Assembly (NCBI GenBank): GCA_005408345.1
Contig: SEMN01000020.1
Span: forward strand, 2,051,501 to 2,115,500
DNA length: 64,000 nt
Direction: 5' to 3'
Origin: Macquaria australasica
Lineage: Eukaryota; Chordata; Actinopteri; Centrarchiformes; Percichthyidae
The position numbers and the translations under genes are program-made. Positions 13,281 to 24,594 of the stretch are shown here, piece after piece; positions within the stretch are counted from its first letter, which is position 1, and each line of letters opens with the position of its first letter. The notes beneath the pieces were generated by a model, which saw only the letters and a list, made by a program, of their open reading frames with translations, was not told where the DNA came from and did no database searches.

Positions 13281-16015
13281 AGAGGAAGCAGGTTGAGGAA
13301 AAATGGGTACACCAAAAACTGAAAAACAAACTCAGAAATCTTAATACACCTAAAATACATTAATGTCACAGTGTATTTAGATATATTTATATTACTTGTG
13401 TATGGGGAAGAGTCCAAGGATGAGTTATTTTTCCATTAAGGTTGCATTTGCATGTTAAACTAACCTGTTTGCTGCTGGCACAGAAGACACTAAACATTAC
13501 TTTTGAATATTGTGGGAAGTAGTACAGAAAATTGCATTCACAGCACCACATAAATCAGATCTTATTTAACAGTAATTTAGTCATAGCACAGTTGTTATTT
13601 ACTGTGTATATTTGTTTCTATATTTTCAACCCTGCACTTGGACTGAGGAACCCTCTTACAATCACAATAACTATATATTTCTCCCAATACATAATACCTT
13701 GTTGGGCATTTCCTCATTACTTCCAATTAAGTAAGCTTGTACATCGCTGCATTTGTTCAGGCTATATGCGTCCTCATGGGAGTGTGTTAAATCAGACAAT
13801 CTGCTTGGTTATTAATTTTCATACGAATGACCTCCCTTGAAGAGTGAAGGGAGTAGTCTAAATTGGAAAGCGCCTCATTTTGGCTTCAAACTTCCATTCA
13901 GCTGAAAAGGAAAGAGACGGGAATTAATTTGCAGTGAGTGAATGGGTTTTGACAGTGGGCTATTTCACCAGTCAGTGTCAGTGTTATCCTGGCTGTGCAA
14001 TAATGCAATAAGGAAAACAATCAAACAGCGAGCTGCAAAACATCTGACCTCAGATTCTGTTTTGATGTAGAATATAATTGCATCGTGCAGAGGACTTACA
14101 CTGGCCTCTGTGTTCTGCTGATTTCTTAAAATAAGTTAGACTGAAGCACAGTGCCAGAAGCATGGTTATTTTCATACTGCCTTTGTTCTGCGAGATCAGT
14201 CAGAATGTCTCCAACCGGGAGAGCTAGTCTCTTTGAAACATACGGATAAACTTTCATCTTCTGATTGTTTCCCACTTCACTCTTCCACAGTAACCCAAGA
14301 ATGTTATAAAAGCTGAGAAAAAGAGTGCATGTCATCTAGTTTCTGCAGTTTTCATGTTGTTTTTGCTCTTTTCAAGAACAACTGTCATTCCATGTGTTGG
14401 AAAGAAAAAAGTAGGAATTGCTGTAATGATGCTGCATCGGCACATTCATTGACTGGTTGATCAACAAACTGAAATACAGAAACATCTGCAGCACTTTGGG
14501 GCTCGATAGTATTTTATTAAATCCAAATCCACTATCAAATCCACTTATCAAATCTTAGTTTCGTCAGCGTTGGAGCTTAACGAATCTGGGTATTTTGGCA
14601 ACCAAGAACTGGATCCCAATTGAATCCTGCTAACTAATCTGCAGTATGTTTACCACTTATTTAAGCATTTGTTGTATATTTTTTAGTATAATATGAAAAA
14701 TATACATCATGTATGACTGACAGTATAATTATTTTACCATGAGTTAAGAATAAACTGACACCCTTCATGTCAAAGAGGCAAACAATTTATTTTTTCACTG
14801 TCTAGTTGTCATTATACAAGCACTTGAAATGCAAAATACATTTCCAAGGATCAGAGACACTGCAGAAACAGTAGGTCTAAAAGTGGATTATATTCAGTAG
14901 CGCAACAGTCTCTCTCTGTCCCTTGCATTTCCTCTCTTAATCCAATCATGTCCCAATTACAAAAACCCAAGATGAAGTCAGAGAAAGACAGAAGAAGAAC
15001 ACTCTAAATGTAAACTTGGCTTTCTGGCGCCATTTTAAATAAATCAGCTTATGACCTTTATTTTTTACACAGATCCCAAAAGGCAACCCAAGAAAACCCA
15101 CTCAGGGCTGAGTGAAGTACATGGAAAATATCATGAATGTATGTCTGACCTGAAGACTACATCTCCCAGAGGAGAGAAGGAAGTCACGAATGGGAATGGT
15201 AGTTTTACAGAAGAAAAAATAGGACCAGCTAATCATGAAATTGCAAAATAAACTGAATCCTTTACAGTGTTAAATTGCCAGATGGCTAACAACACCCCTG
15301 ATGAAAAACAAAGCTTTTTCATCAGAGATGCAGAGATCATTTACTGGTTCACAATATTGTTGTCTTAACTGCAGCTCTAAACCATTAATTCCTAATTAAC
15401 TTCATTTTTTTTAAAGGAAAAGTTCTATTGCTTTGTAAAGGCAAAAATCATTTTTCTTTCATGGGACCTGATAGACGTCATTTGAATCGTTCTTTATGCC
15501 TTGGTCTTGATTTAAATTTGTTTTTAGTGGATATTTCTGCCACAGACAAAATTATTCCCCAATGATGTATCTTTGTTCATATTTTACAACTGACTATCAA
15601 ATAACTTTGTGAGACAGCCTCATCTAACATCTCATTAATAGGAGTCACACTCAACATGGACACATTAAGCACCAAGGGCAATCTTTATTTGAAAGTGAGA
15701 GTTTCACTCTGTCTAGTTTACTGAAAGGCTTACAATAGATTTTACCTGGAGGGTCTCATTACAGAAATCAAAAACATTTCAAGAGGAAAGTGAGATTGAC
15801 CAGAGCCTTTGAGAATGAACAATGTGCACATCTATCGTTTTGTTTTTCAGAAGAATTTACCATGAATACACACACATATTTCTAACCAATTAGTTAACCA
15901 ACCCACCAAAATGTATCCACTGCTTTCAGGCATGTGGTCCATTGAAGAGTTATTTGTCAAGCTTTGTTCCAGAATTTCAATAAATTATTTATTATATCCC
16001 AAACACTTTATTATA
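13281..16015. other. Noncoding stretch without a recognised feature
   Basis: No supported exon or RNA gene. Frames are short, and the sequence is mostly unique-looking and AT-rich. Confidence 0.45.
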
Positions 16016-16205
16016 CAAGTCAAGTCACTTTTATTTATATAATATAGCCCAATATGGCAAATTACAAATTTGCCTCAAGGGGCTTTACGATCTATACAGC
16101 ATCTATCCTTAGACCCTCAATCTGCGTAAAGTAAAAGTCCCCAAAAAAACAATTTTACTGTAACAGGGAAAAAATGGAAGAAACATCAGGAAGAGCAACA
16201 GAGGA
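16016..16205 (+). repeat. Teleost interspersed repeat (CAAGTCACTTTTATTTAT family), plus orientation
   Basis: The copy begins AAGTCAAGTCACTTTTATTT. It continues with text of the type ATAGCCCAATATGGCAAATT, GCCTCAAGGGGCTTTACGAT, AGACCCTCA and GGAAGAGCAACAGAGGAGGG. This order of motifs is a very common teleost repeat, from memory the 3' region of a retroelement. A shorter copy in the opposite orientation lies at 52783-52858. Confidence 0.7.
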
Positions 16206-16439
16206 GGGATTATTATACAGATTATTAGTACAAAGTATTAACATTTGTATGTTAGAGGACAACCCGTCTCCCACAAAATACGTTTACATACTGCTAATTT
16301 GCTTTGCCAAATGCATTTTGGAGAAAATGCTGCCTGGATTATGTTCAGTGGTATCATTTTTTTTTCCAGTACACAAAGTGTGACATCTTTATTTATGTCC
16401 TGCGTCCGGAGTGTGGTTAGCTTTCGGCTACTGAAACAC

Positions 16440-16560
16440 TTAGTTTTGGTTAAATATTAAAACAGTCAATGAACTCAGAGTTGGACTTTTTAAATATTTA
16501 ACCAAAACCACAACCTTTCCCAGTGCTTTTAGTTGTCTAACCATAAAGACACAGATATTG
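16440..16560. repeat. Imperfect inverted repeat, AACCAAAACCACAACC type
   Basis: TTTTGGTTAAATATT near 16443 is mirrored by AATATTTAACCAAAAC near 16492, giving a hairpin with a loop of about 35 bases. The right arm runs into AACCACAACCTTTCCCAGTG and TTTTAGTTGTCTAACC, which resembles a teleost repeat rich in AACC words. Confidence 0.45.
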
Positions 16561-16853
16561 TAGGTAAAACAAATGGAATACATTCATAGTTAATGTTTGT
16601 ATGTTAAATGTAAATGTTGATTAAAAAATGTCGTGGTGGCATTATATTTCTTACATAATGTGCTTACTGATACAAATTAGTCATCACTGTATGTGAATGT
16701 AATTTTTAGAAGACAGGGCTGTAGGGGGGATTAGATAAACATGCCTCTAAAGTAATTCCATATGTTAACTGCATTTCATTGAAACCGTTTTGATCATTCA
16801 CGAAAAAGGTAAAGGATAAGAAACTCATATTTGAAGCCTTGATTTGCATAGTA

Positions 16854-17175
16854 CAGCTGTAACAAATTAGTATTTTCATTATTGATAAATCAATTCATAA
16901 TTTTATGTAAAGTCAAAAAACATAAAAGAAAGCCTGTCACAATTTCCCAGAGCCAAAGGTGACGTCTTCAAAATACTTGCTTTGTCTGCCCAACAGTCAA
17001 ATATATAAGCTACATACGGTATATTCAATTTATTTTTAATATAAGACAAAAGAAAAGCAAATCATCACAATTGAAAAGCTGGAACTGAATGAGTGAATTA
17101 TGAATTTTTGGAATGTTTGCATGTAAAATGACTAAAATGATCAATTGTTATTAATTTTCTGCCAGATGACTAATG
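16854..17175 (+). mobile_element. AT-rich non-autonomous element (GATTAAT family), copy 1
   Basis: The left end has GTATTTTCATTATTGATAAA. The interior has the recurring words CAATTTCCCAGAGCCAAAGG, TGACGTCTTCAAA and AAGCTGGAACTGAATGA. The right end has AAATGATCAATTGTTATTAA and GACTAATGAACC. The same words, in the same or reverse order, recur at 22976-23298, 41394-41778 and 44219-44302. It codes for nothing. I believe this is a widespread teleost MITE-like family. Confidence 0.6.
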
Positions 17176-17556
17176 AACCATTTGAGTGTTCAAGCTTTAG
17201 TGCTTAATGACAACATGCTACATTACTGTTAAATGTAAGTGAGGTTCTATTATAGTGCACCTGAATAATATCTGTCCATATGTATCTGTCTATTTATCTT
17301 TGGAACAATGCCACTGAGGAAAATTCATATACTGTTATTGTACTTGACAAATACTCATTATTCAGTGCGAGAGCCCAGTTCCTGAGGTTAATATATTTTG
17401 CCAAAACTTGTGAAGCACTATGGCCTTGTGGTACATCTGAGCCATTATTCCTCACAAATTAAGTTGTGAAAGACAGGAAGACTTTGGTTTATGTGCCTGA
17501 GGCCTCTTGTTGACCTGAATCATGAAATCATTCTGCTGCAGAAACAACAACGGTAT

Positions 17557-17557
17557 G

Positions 17558-17608
<51 letters not shown>

Positions 17609-17635
17609 TGTGTGAGTGTGTGAGTGTGAGTGTGA

Positions 17636-17686
<51 letters not shown>

Positions 17687-17690
17687 TGCA
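17557..17690. repeat. Compound (TG)n-(TGAG)n-(AG)n microsatellite
   Basis: A run of about 25 TG units turns into alternating TGTGAG units and then about 22 AG units. The order suggests slippage and point changes from one dinucleotide array to another. Minus-strand frames reading through it (histidine-threonine and serine-leucine repeats) are artefacts. Confidence 0.97.
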
Positions 17691-20600
17691 TGTGAGATGC
17701 TAAAAAGGGAGCCTTGGGTAGCACGGAATGCAGGTCAGTAATTACGGTTTGCTCAGTTGAGCAACACTGTTAATCTGTATGTCACTGTTAATCTGCTGCT
17801 GTCTATATATGGATGTTGCTTCATCGCACCTGAAGGCACAACAATTACTCTTTTCCTTTACCTTTAATTTGGGTCATTAAGCACAACAGGATGAGTGTGA
17901 AATATTTCTGCATCTTTAGCCTCGAAAAACATTTTATAAACGACATGAATCCTCATGTAAATGTCATAGCTGTGACAGAAGCCTGTCACGTTAATGAAAA
18001 ACTTAAAAAAGGCACTTTTGGAGATATATCTGTGGGCAGTTTTGACAGCAGCATCACTAATTAGACTAATTATATGACTTCATTAGTGTGTGAGACAGCT
18101 TCTTTCCAAAGCGACACTGGGTAATCAGATTTAGAGCTCACATCTCTGACAGTTCACCGTTCACTCAGCTACCTTCATCCTGCCCCCTTTTGTCTTTGAC
18201 ATCACCTCTTTAAAGATTCATAAGCCAGGGCAATTTACATAAAAGTTAAAGCGTCTGATTAGTCATATTACAACCCACTCTGACCGGCATGAGCCCTGCA
18301 GGGACTAGAGGATTGGCCAAGGTTACAGCTGAGGCATGTGCTCAACAGCATGCCATGGGACCCACCATGATGCCAGGCATAGGAGAGATTATGATTTTCT
18401 TTGAGGACAGAGCTATTCTACAGTATTTTAGAGTCTCTTTTACCTTTATGCTTCCCCTAATTATTGATAGTACTATGTGGGGACCGTATAATAACACTAT
18501 TATCTTGACACTTATTACACAAAATTAATTCCACAAATCGATTCAGAAAAGGAATATTTGTATTTATGACACTCAGCTATTTTGCATGAATAATAACAAA
18601 CTGTGGGCATGTTCTCCACAATGCACACAAAGCTATTTTGTTCTTTTTTTTGTGGACTGAAATGAGTGACCCTGATGCAATGCTGGAACAATTTCAATGT
18701 TTTCATGTACATAAAAACATTGAAATTGAAACTATTCATTGCAATTCAATTGGGGTCATTAAGTCAAAATTTGCATTTAAATTGCAACATTAAAATGTTA
18801 CATAGCATTGCTGAATAATGTGCTCATTCATATTAGGGCCTCATAATTAATGGGTGTTTCCAAGGAAACCTAAGAAACCTAATTGCTCACAGGGTGGTCT
18901 CATTACAGCAGCAACACACCGCACATGTCTGGCTGAGCACAGAAACTGAAGCAATATATTTAAGGTGGGTGTTAGGAATTCAATCAAAATCAAGTCACAA
19001 ATTCTGCAATAAACATGCAATTCTTCTAATCCTCTATGTTTTATAGTATTTATATTTCTCCATTCTCTGTGAATGTCTTGTGATATATTCTCACTGTGTA
19101 GGCTCATCTGTCATTATGGAATAATTCTGTACAGGTGTGAATTTTGGAGAGTACCCTCAAGCAAACTCCTGCCCAGGCAACATCCCTGAGGGTGGGTAGA
19201 AATGCATCAGGACTTATAATAACTGCCTCCTCTTCTTTCCCCAGACATGCCAGCAGCAGTCCACACCATGTTCTACAGGGTTTAAGAGAACGCCTCTGCA
19301 GGCCAATACAGACCTCTTTTATAAAAGACAAAGAAATATCGCCCTCATTCACAGGTAAGGCCCTGGGGCGTTCTTGCATGCATGTCTTGATAAGGAAAAC
19401 AGTCAGGCTTGACTGTAGGTTATGGGTTTGAGAGGTTTATCAGGGCAACACAAGGTCTTTTTTGTGGGTGATGCAATAAAGCTCACACATAAAATAATAC
19501 TTGATGTAAAAATACAGGAGACAGCTAGATAAAACTTTTATTTCTAAAACCTGCTTTAAAAGAAGAAGATAAAACATACCACTAATATTGCATTTTCAAG
19601 CAATTGTACTTTAGCAAGGGCAACAGAGTATCACTTTCTCCATCATCTCTTCCATTAGCTGCAGTAATGCAGGCTATTAAGGACAACGGGGGCAAATTGG
19701 AAGGGATATGGTGCTTATGGGAGGACAAGATGGCACCATTGCAGTTGCGGTGACATTTTGTTGTTGTTTTTTTTCTGGTTGGAGCAAGAGGTGAGGAAGG
19801 TAGCCATATGGTGGGTATTTATCAGCCAATGGCTGCCAGAGTGATTGAATGTGAGCTGAAGGTGAAGCTGCAGACAGCTGAGAGGGAGAGCAGGGCCTGA
19901 GGCCCAGGGTCTGGTACCTGGTTGTTCATCATCTCCCTTAAAGGAAGGTCAACAGTCCAATGAATCACACTCACCACCAAACTTACAGCTTGTTCTCTGT
20001 CAGCTTTACTGCATTTCGCTGCAGTTCTCAGTGTTCAGCTGGAACCTAATCCACTCTGTGTCCCTGCATTAGATTCTTTAGAAGAGATTAGAAGAAACCA
20101 AGATGCCAAAGTCTTTTAATTCTAATGATCCAATATTCGTAGACGTCATCACATATGGCTGCTGATGTCAGTAAAGACAGCAACAGTACAATATTGTTAA
20201 TTAGTGAACTGGTGTTATGACAGACACATAATGGAAAGGACAAAAACCAGAATCAGATCAGATCAGAAGCATCTGTTTCAGGATTTGCCCTGATGTCATT
20301 AGTACAGACACAAATGGTACAGCACACATGTAAAGACAATGGCCCAGTTCCATGAACACTTTAGCATGGTCAGAGGGCTACTGCCCATTCAGCTGAGAGC
20401 TGCAGTGGGAAACCTGCAAATCCCAAGGAGCATAACATTTTTATACACTTACTCAACCTTTTTCACCAATCACCAAGACCTTACAAACCTCATGGGAGGA
20501 ACACACACAAGAGGCAGGGAAGGCAGGGATTTGGCCTAGAATACTGTAGACTATGCAAAATATGACAAGGACACTCATGTTTGAAGAAAAGTAATCCTCC

Positions 20601-22975
20601 TACATGTAGCAGTGAGGAGAAAAACACTTTTTCTCTCTCTGGGAGACTTACAACTTGGATCAAATTATGAAAAATACAGAAGTTAATTCCCTTTTTGACT
20701 GACTCATTGGTGAGAACACCAGGGGCAGATTTGGCCATCCAAGGGGGTCAGTGTATGAGATGCATCCAGTTAGTGCTGCACAGCCAGCAGTTTCAGACCA
20801 ACAATAGGGTTTAGATCCAGACGGTGCAAGTGACAGATTAAAGAAATAAGCATGTGCAACAATGTCAAAGGGAATCTGATCTACTGTAATTGAAAGAATT
20901 TTGTGTTTCCCAGATAAATCTACATAAGACTCTAGCCCAGTTAGCATTTGTAATGAACTGAGTTGTTTTGCCATTAAGCAGCCAATAAAGATGAAAGAGG
21001 AAGAAGGAGTATTAGAAGAAAAAAAGAGACAAAAATGAACCTAAGCAGACAAATTATTTTCAACCCAGTCTTGTTTCTGATCCTGTTAGCTTTTGATATA
21101 TATGAAGAGACAGAGATTTACAGAAAGAAATAGATTTTGTTGACAAAGTGATATCGAAACATGAACATTAGTTGAGTCTACTTGTCATGTGGATGGAAAT
21201 ATCCCAGAGAGCCAAAAGCTTGTCAAACAGAAATGAACATGACAATTGTTGCCTGTCGGCCCCACTCTGTCTCCCCTGTTTGCTTCCTCACTCACCACTT
21301 GTACACAATCTAATAAAAGTAGGAATGTCACAAAAATATTATTCTAAAAACAGGACGCATTGCTATGGAGAGGCATCACTTTCATTTCACTTCGTATGAC
21401 ACTATCACAGTTGCACAGAAGGCTTGTTTCATAGCAGGTGGTAAATACTGCAGCTCCCCTCCCAAGCAGCTCAGCCATCAACCCCTGAGGGTACAACAAG
21501 AAGACTCACACTTTATAAGTATACGCACACATACACACCACTTTATCTGGCACACCTTGGTGTTTACACTGCTCCTCCACATTCCTGTGTGACTAAAGCT
21601 TAAGCACAAATAATGCAGAGATAAAATGTGCGGTTACTGTTGGAGTAAATGTTAGGAGTGGCAAGATGTGTGGTTCAAGTGACCTTGACTGTGTTATGAT
21701 GGTTGATGTGCCATTGCCAGCAATTCAGAAACAACCAAAAGTGGCCAGAAATGGCTGCTCTCTGGACATGCAATCAAGCTTACCAAAATTCTAGTCAGTG
21801 CTGCGGGCTAAAATGCCTTTCTGATTAGAGATGAGGAGAGAAAAGCAAGACTCCAGGCTGGTTGCACACACACAGGGGGGACCAGGTATGCAAATACTAG
21901 CTCTGTACAACAATGGTGTGCAGAGGAGCATCTCCAAACAAACAACTCATCAAGGCTTGGAGTGGATCAACAGACAGCAGGAGATCAATGCTGGCTTCCA
22001 GCTAAGAATTTGAGGAGGGTATGGTGGGCACATGACCGCATGACGCAGAAAAAGGCCACCGGCCCGATAATCACAGTACATATTGTAATGCTGAGAGCAG
22101 GGTCATGAATCCATATATCCACTAGGTCTGAGCCGAGTAAAAGTGACAGGATCTGGAAGTCAAGCCGCGATACTCATGAATGTAGTCTTGCAGACTTGAA
22201 GGAAAAAAAGAACACAGAAAGAACACAGGCTGCTCTGTGTCTTTGTAGCTGTGTATTCATGTGCTGGTGTGAAGCTCTGGACATCCAAAACTTCAGTGTC
22301 AGCCTCCTTGTTACTTTGTCAGAAAATCCAACTCAGAACATAAGCAACAAGTAAACCTGATTGCCATCAAAAAGAATAAATTTGCTAAATTTGCTTTTCA
22401 TACATAATAAAAGCCGGCTGCTCTTCCCACAGCTGGCTGTCAAGTTTTGTAAGTTGGAGGTTCCCACAGCACATGAACGCACTACAGCGCTAGTGTCAGC
22501 TACGCACACAGAGCAGCCTGCAGCAAACTTTCTCAACTGAATCTGAGGAGGCATGCAAAAACACAGGTACTGTATGGTGCTCGAACATCATTATAAAAGA
22601 TGCAAGAGTGAGGAAGAGAAAGCAACAAATTCATCATTCTGTCGCTAAGAGCTTAGCAGCACCAGGAGGAGGGAGTTAACAGAAGTAAAGGGAGCAAAGG
22701 AAAGCTAAGTACTAAATATGTATACTGAGTGCCATATTCAGCTCTGCTCATACACTAGGGAAAAACGCAATGTCTCTGTCCAGATATTTGTCCCTTGTAT
22801 TGGTACAGTAGTTGTTTTTGGAAATAAATGTGATGTATGTAGTGGATGTTTGGATTTTATGAGTGGCTTTGTCTGTGTGGCTTCTGGTGTGGGTAATCCT
22901 TTCCTTGTTTGGGCACTCACATGGACGTGAGTGCGAACAAAAACGTTTTGCAACAATTTCATGTGGCTGTACTAA
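17691..22975. other. Noncoding stretch; one short hairpin
   Basis: No supported gene. An imperfect palindrome at 18691-18727 pairs TTTCAATGTTTT with AAAACATTGAAA around a short loop. A 315-base open frame on the minus strand (20660-20974) begins with no clear start and matches nothing I know. Confidence 0.4.
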
Positions 22976-23298
22976 CACAATTAGATTATTAATTAGTCAA
23001 TCAACAAAAAAATTAATTCACAACAATTTTGATAGGCTAACTGGTTAATTGAGTCCTTTATCAAGCAAAAAATACAAAAGAATTGCTAGTTATGGCTTTG
23101 CAAATGTGATGATTTGCTGCTTTTCTCTTTAATATTTTATTATATATATTACAAGCAATTTGAAGCCATCAGTGTGGGCTCTGGGAAATCATGAGGGTTT
23201 TCTTCTAGAATTTTCTGACATTATATGGATAAATTACTATTAATAATTGATAAATAGAAAAAAGAATCAATAATTAGAATATATTAGTTGCAGCCCCA
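22976..23298 (-). mobile_element. AT-rich non-autonomous element (GATTAAT family), copy 2, reversed
   Basis: Read on the minus strand it has the order of copy 1: TTGATTCTTTTTTCTATTTA near the start, then TTTCCCAGAGCCCACACTGA, then AGCAAATCATCACATTTGCA and TTAATTTTTTTGTTGATTGA. The plus-strand right end reads ATATTAGTTGCAGCC, the usual outer end of this family. Confidence 0.6.
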
Positions 23299-24088
23299 TG
23301 TGGCAGACCGAAACATTATAGTGGACTATGGATACCTCTTTACAGTATGACCACCATCTTCCCATTCTAAAATGCATACATCCAACAGATAATGCACCAT
23401 GTCGCTTTCTATGCTGCAGCCACTGTGTGTCCTAGGATTACAATGACTTTAACAGCAGAACATAACAGTGACTTTAGATCAGTCCCCATATCTCAACCCA
23501 AAAGTGCACCTTTGGGACAACATAAAATGGGATGTTCAGTCAGAGTAGAGCAGGATCTCTGTGCAGTGTTTTCAGCACTTTGCTGAGTTAATGACTTGAA
23601 GAATTCAAACTGTTTTGGTGGCAAAGGGATCCTATATGGTGCTAGTTAGGTGTCCTCAATAAAAAGGCTATGGAGTGTAAAATGTTTTGTGCTTTCTGCC
23701 TAAATACTGAGATATGTTCCAGGGATCAGTGCTTTGTTCCAAAGAAAGGAAATTACTCTCTCCACTCTATTGGATATATGCAAAGTCCCTGTCTCTCTTT
23801 CTCTCTCACACACACGCACACACTGGCAAGTTATTGATTCCCAACCTTCCATTGTGTTACATAGTGAAACTGACACCTAACTCACAGCACAGATTATGCA
23901 GAAGTCGCTGCAAATGGTGGGGGAAACTGAGGGGTAACAGAAAGAGACACCGGCAAGCTCCTCTTCCCTGTACTGACCCTCCTTCGCTGATTACCAGTGT
24001 AATACAGGCACTCAGTCCCTGTTCCACCTCCAGAAACCTCAAACCTACTGACCAATCACTGCTCTTAATTCAGGTCCTCTAAAATCCA

Positions 24089-24181
24089 AGTCTGACCCTC
24101 TCTATTAAATCCTCCCCATCCACTGATATTTTTAAAACACATCTAAAGGCCCATCTTTTTTCTCAGCTTTTTGAATGTTAG
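24089..24181 (+). pseudogene. C-terminal remnant of an L2-like LINE reverse transcriptase ORF
   Basis: One frame reads SLTLSIKSSPSTDIFKTHLK followed by AHLFSQLFEC and a stop. The pattern F-K-x-H-L-K-x-H-L-F, preceded by a LPLSIRSAPS-like stretch, is typical of the last residues of ORF2 in LINE elements of the L2/CR1 group in fish. Upstream sequence is out of frame or diverged, so only a 3' truncated scrap of about 30 codons can be read. Confidence 0.55.
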
Positions 24182-24443
24182 TGTGTGATATTCTGGCTTT
24201 ATTATGAATGTTTTTTTATGTAGAATGCATATTAGAGCTAGACTGATAAGGTGGCAGTGCTGATATTAGTCGGCGTATGTCAGCAATAATTAACAAGAAA
24301 CGTCAGCACAGAAATGCCATATTGTTTGAGGTAGTGTAGAAACAGTGTCATCATTACATAATTTGTCCACCAGAGAGCATTTACAAGTTTATTTTTCAAT
24401 TTCAGTACACATCTAGGTCACAGTTCTTAAAAAAATGTAGCTA

Positions 24444-24446
<3 letters not shown>

Positions 24447-24474
<28 letters not shown>
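24447..24474. repeat. Poly(A) run
   Basis: A stretch of about 28 A residues. It could be the tail of a retroposed copy, but the sequence before it was not recognised. Confidence 0.9.
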
Positions 24475-24567
24475 GAATATTGTCCAATGAGATTTCTTGT
24501 TTATTTATTTGCATCATTTCCTTGTATTTATCTGATTGTATTTCTCCTTTCTTATATAACTTTGCCA

Positions 24568-24594
24568 TGTGTGTGTGTGTGTGTGTGTGTGTGC
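24568..24594. repeat. (GT)n microsatellite
   Basis: About 13 GT units ending in GTGCGC. Confidence 0.95.

Noticed and set aside
17452..17724. 90-codon minus-strand frame rich in His-Thr and Ser-Leu repeats
   Set aside because: It is the translation of the TG/AG microsatellite.
20660..20974. 104-codon minus-strand frame (ends SPMSQSKRELTSVFFII)
   Set aside because: It might be part of a mobile element, but I could not match it to any known protein, and no ATG, splice site or neighbouring frame supports it as a gene.
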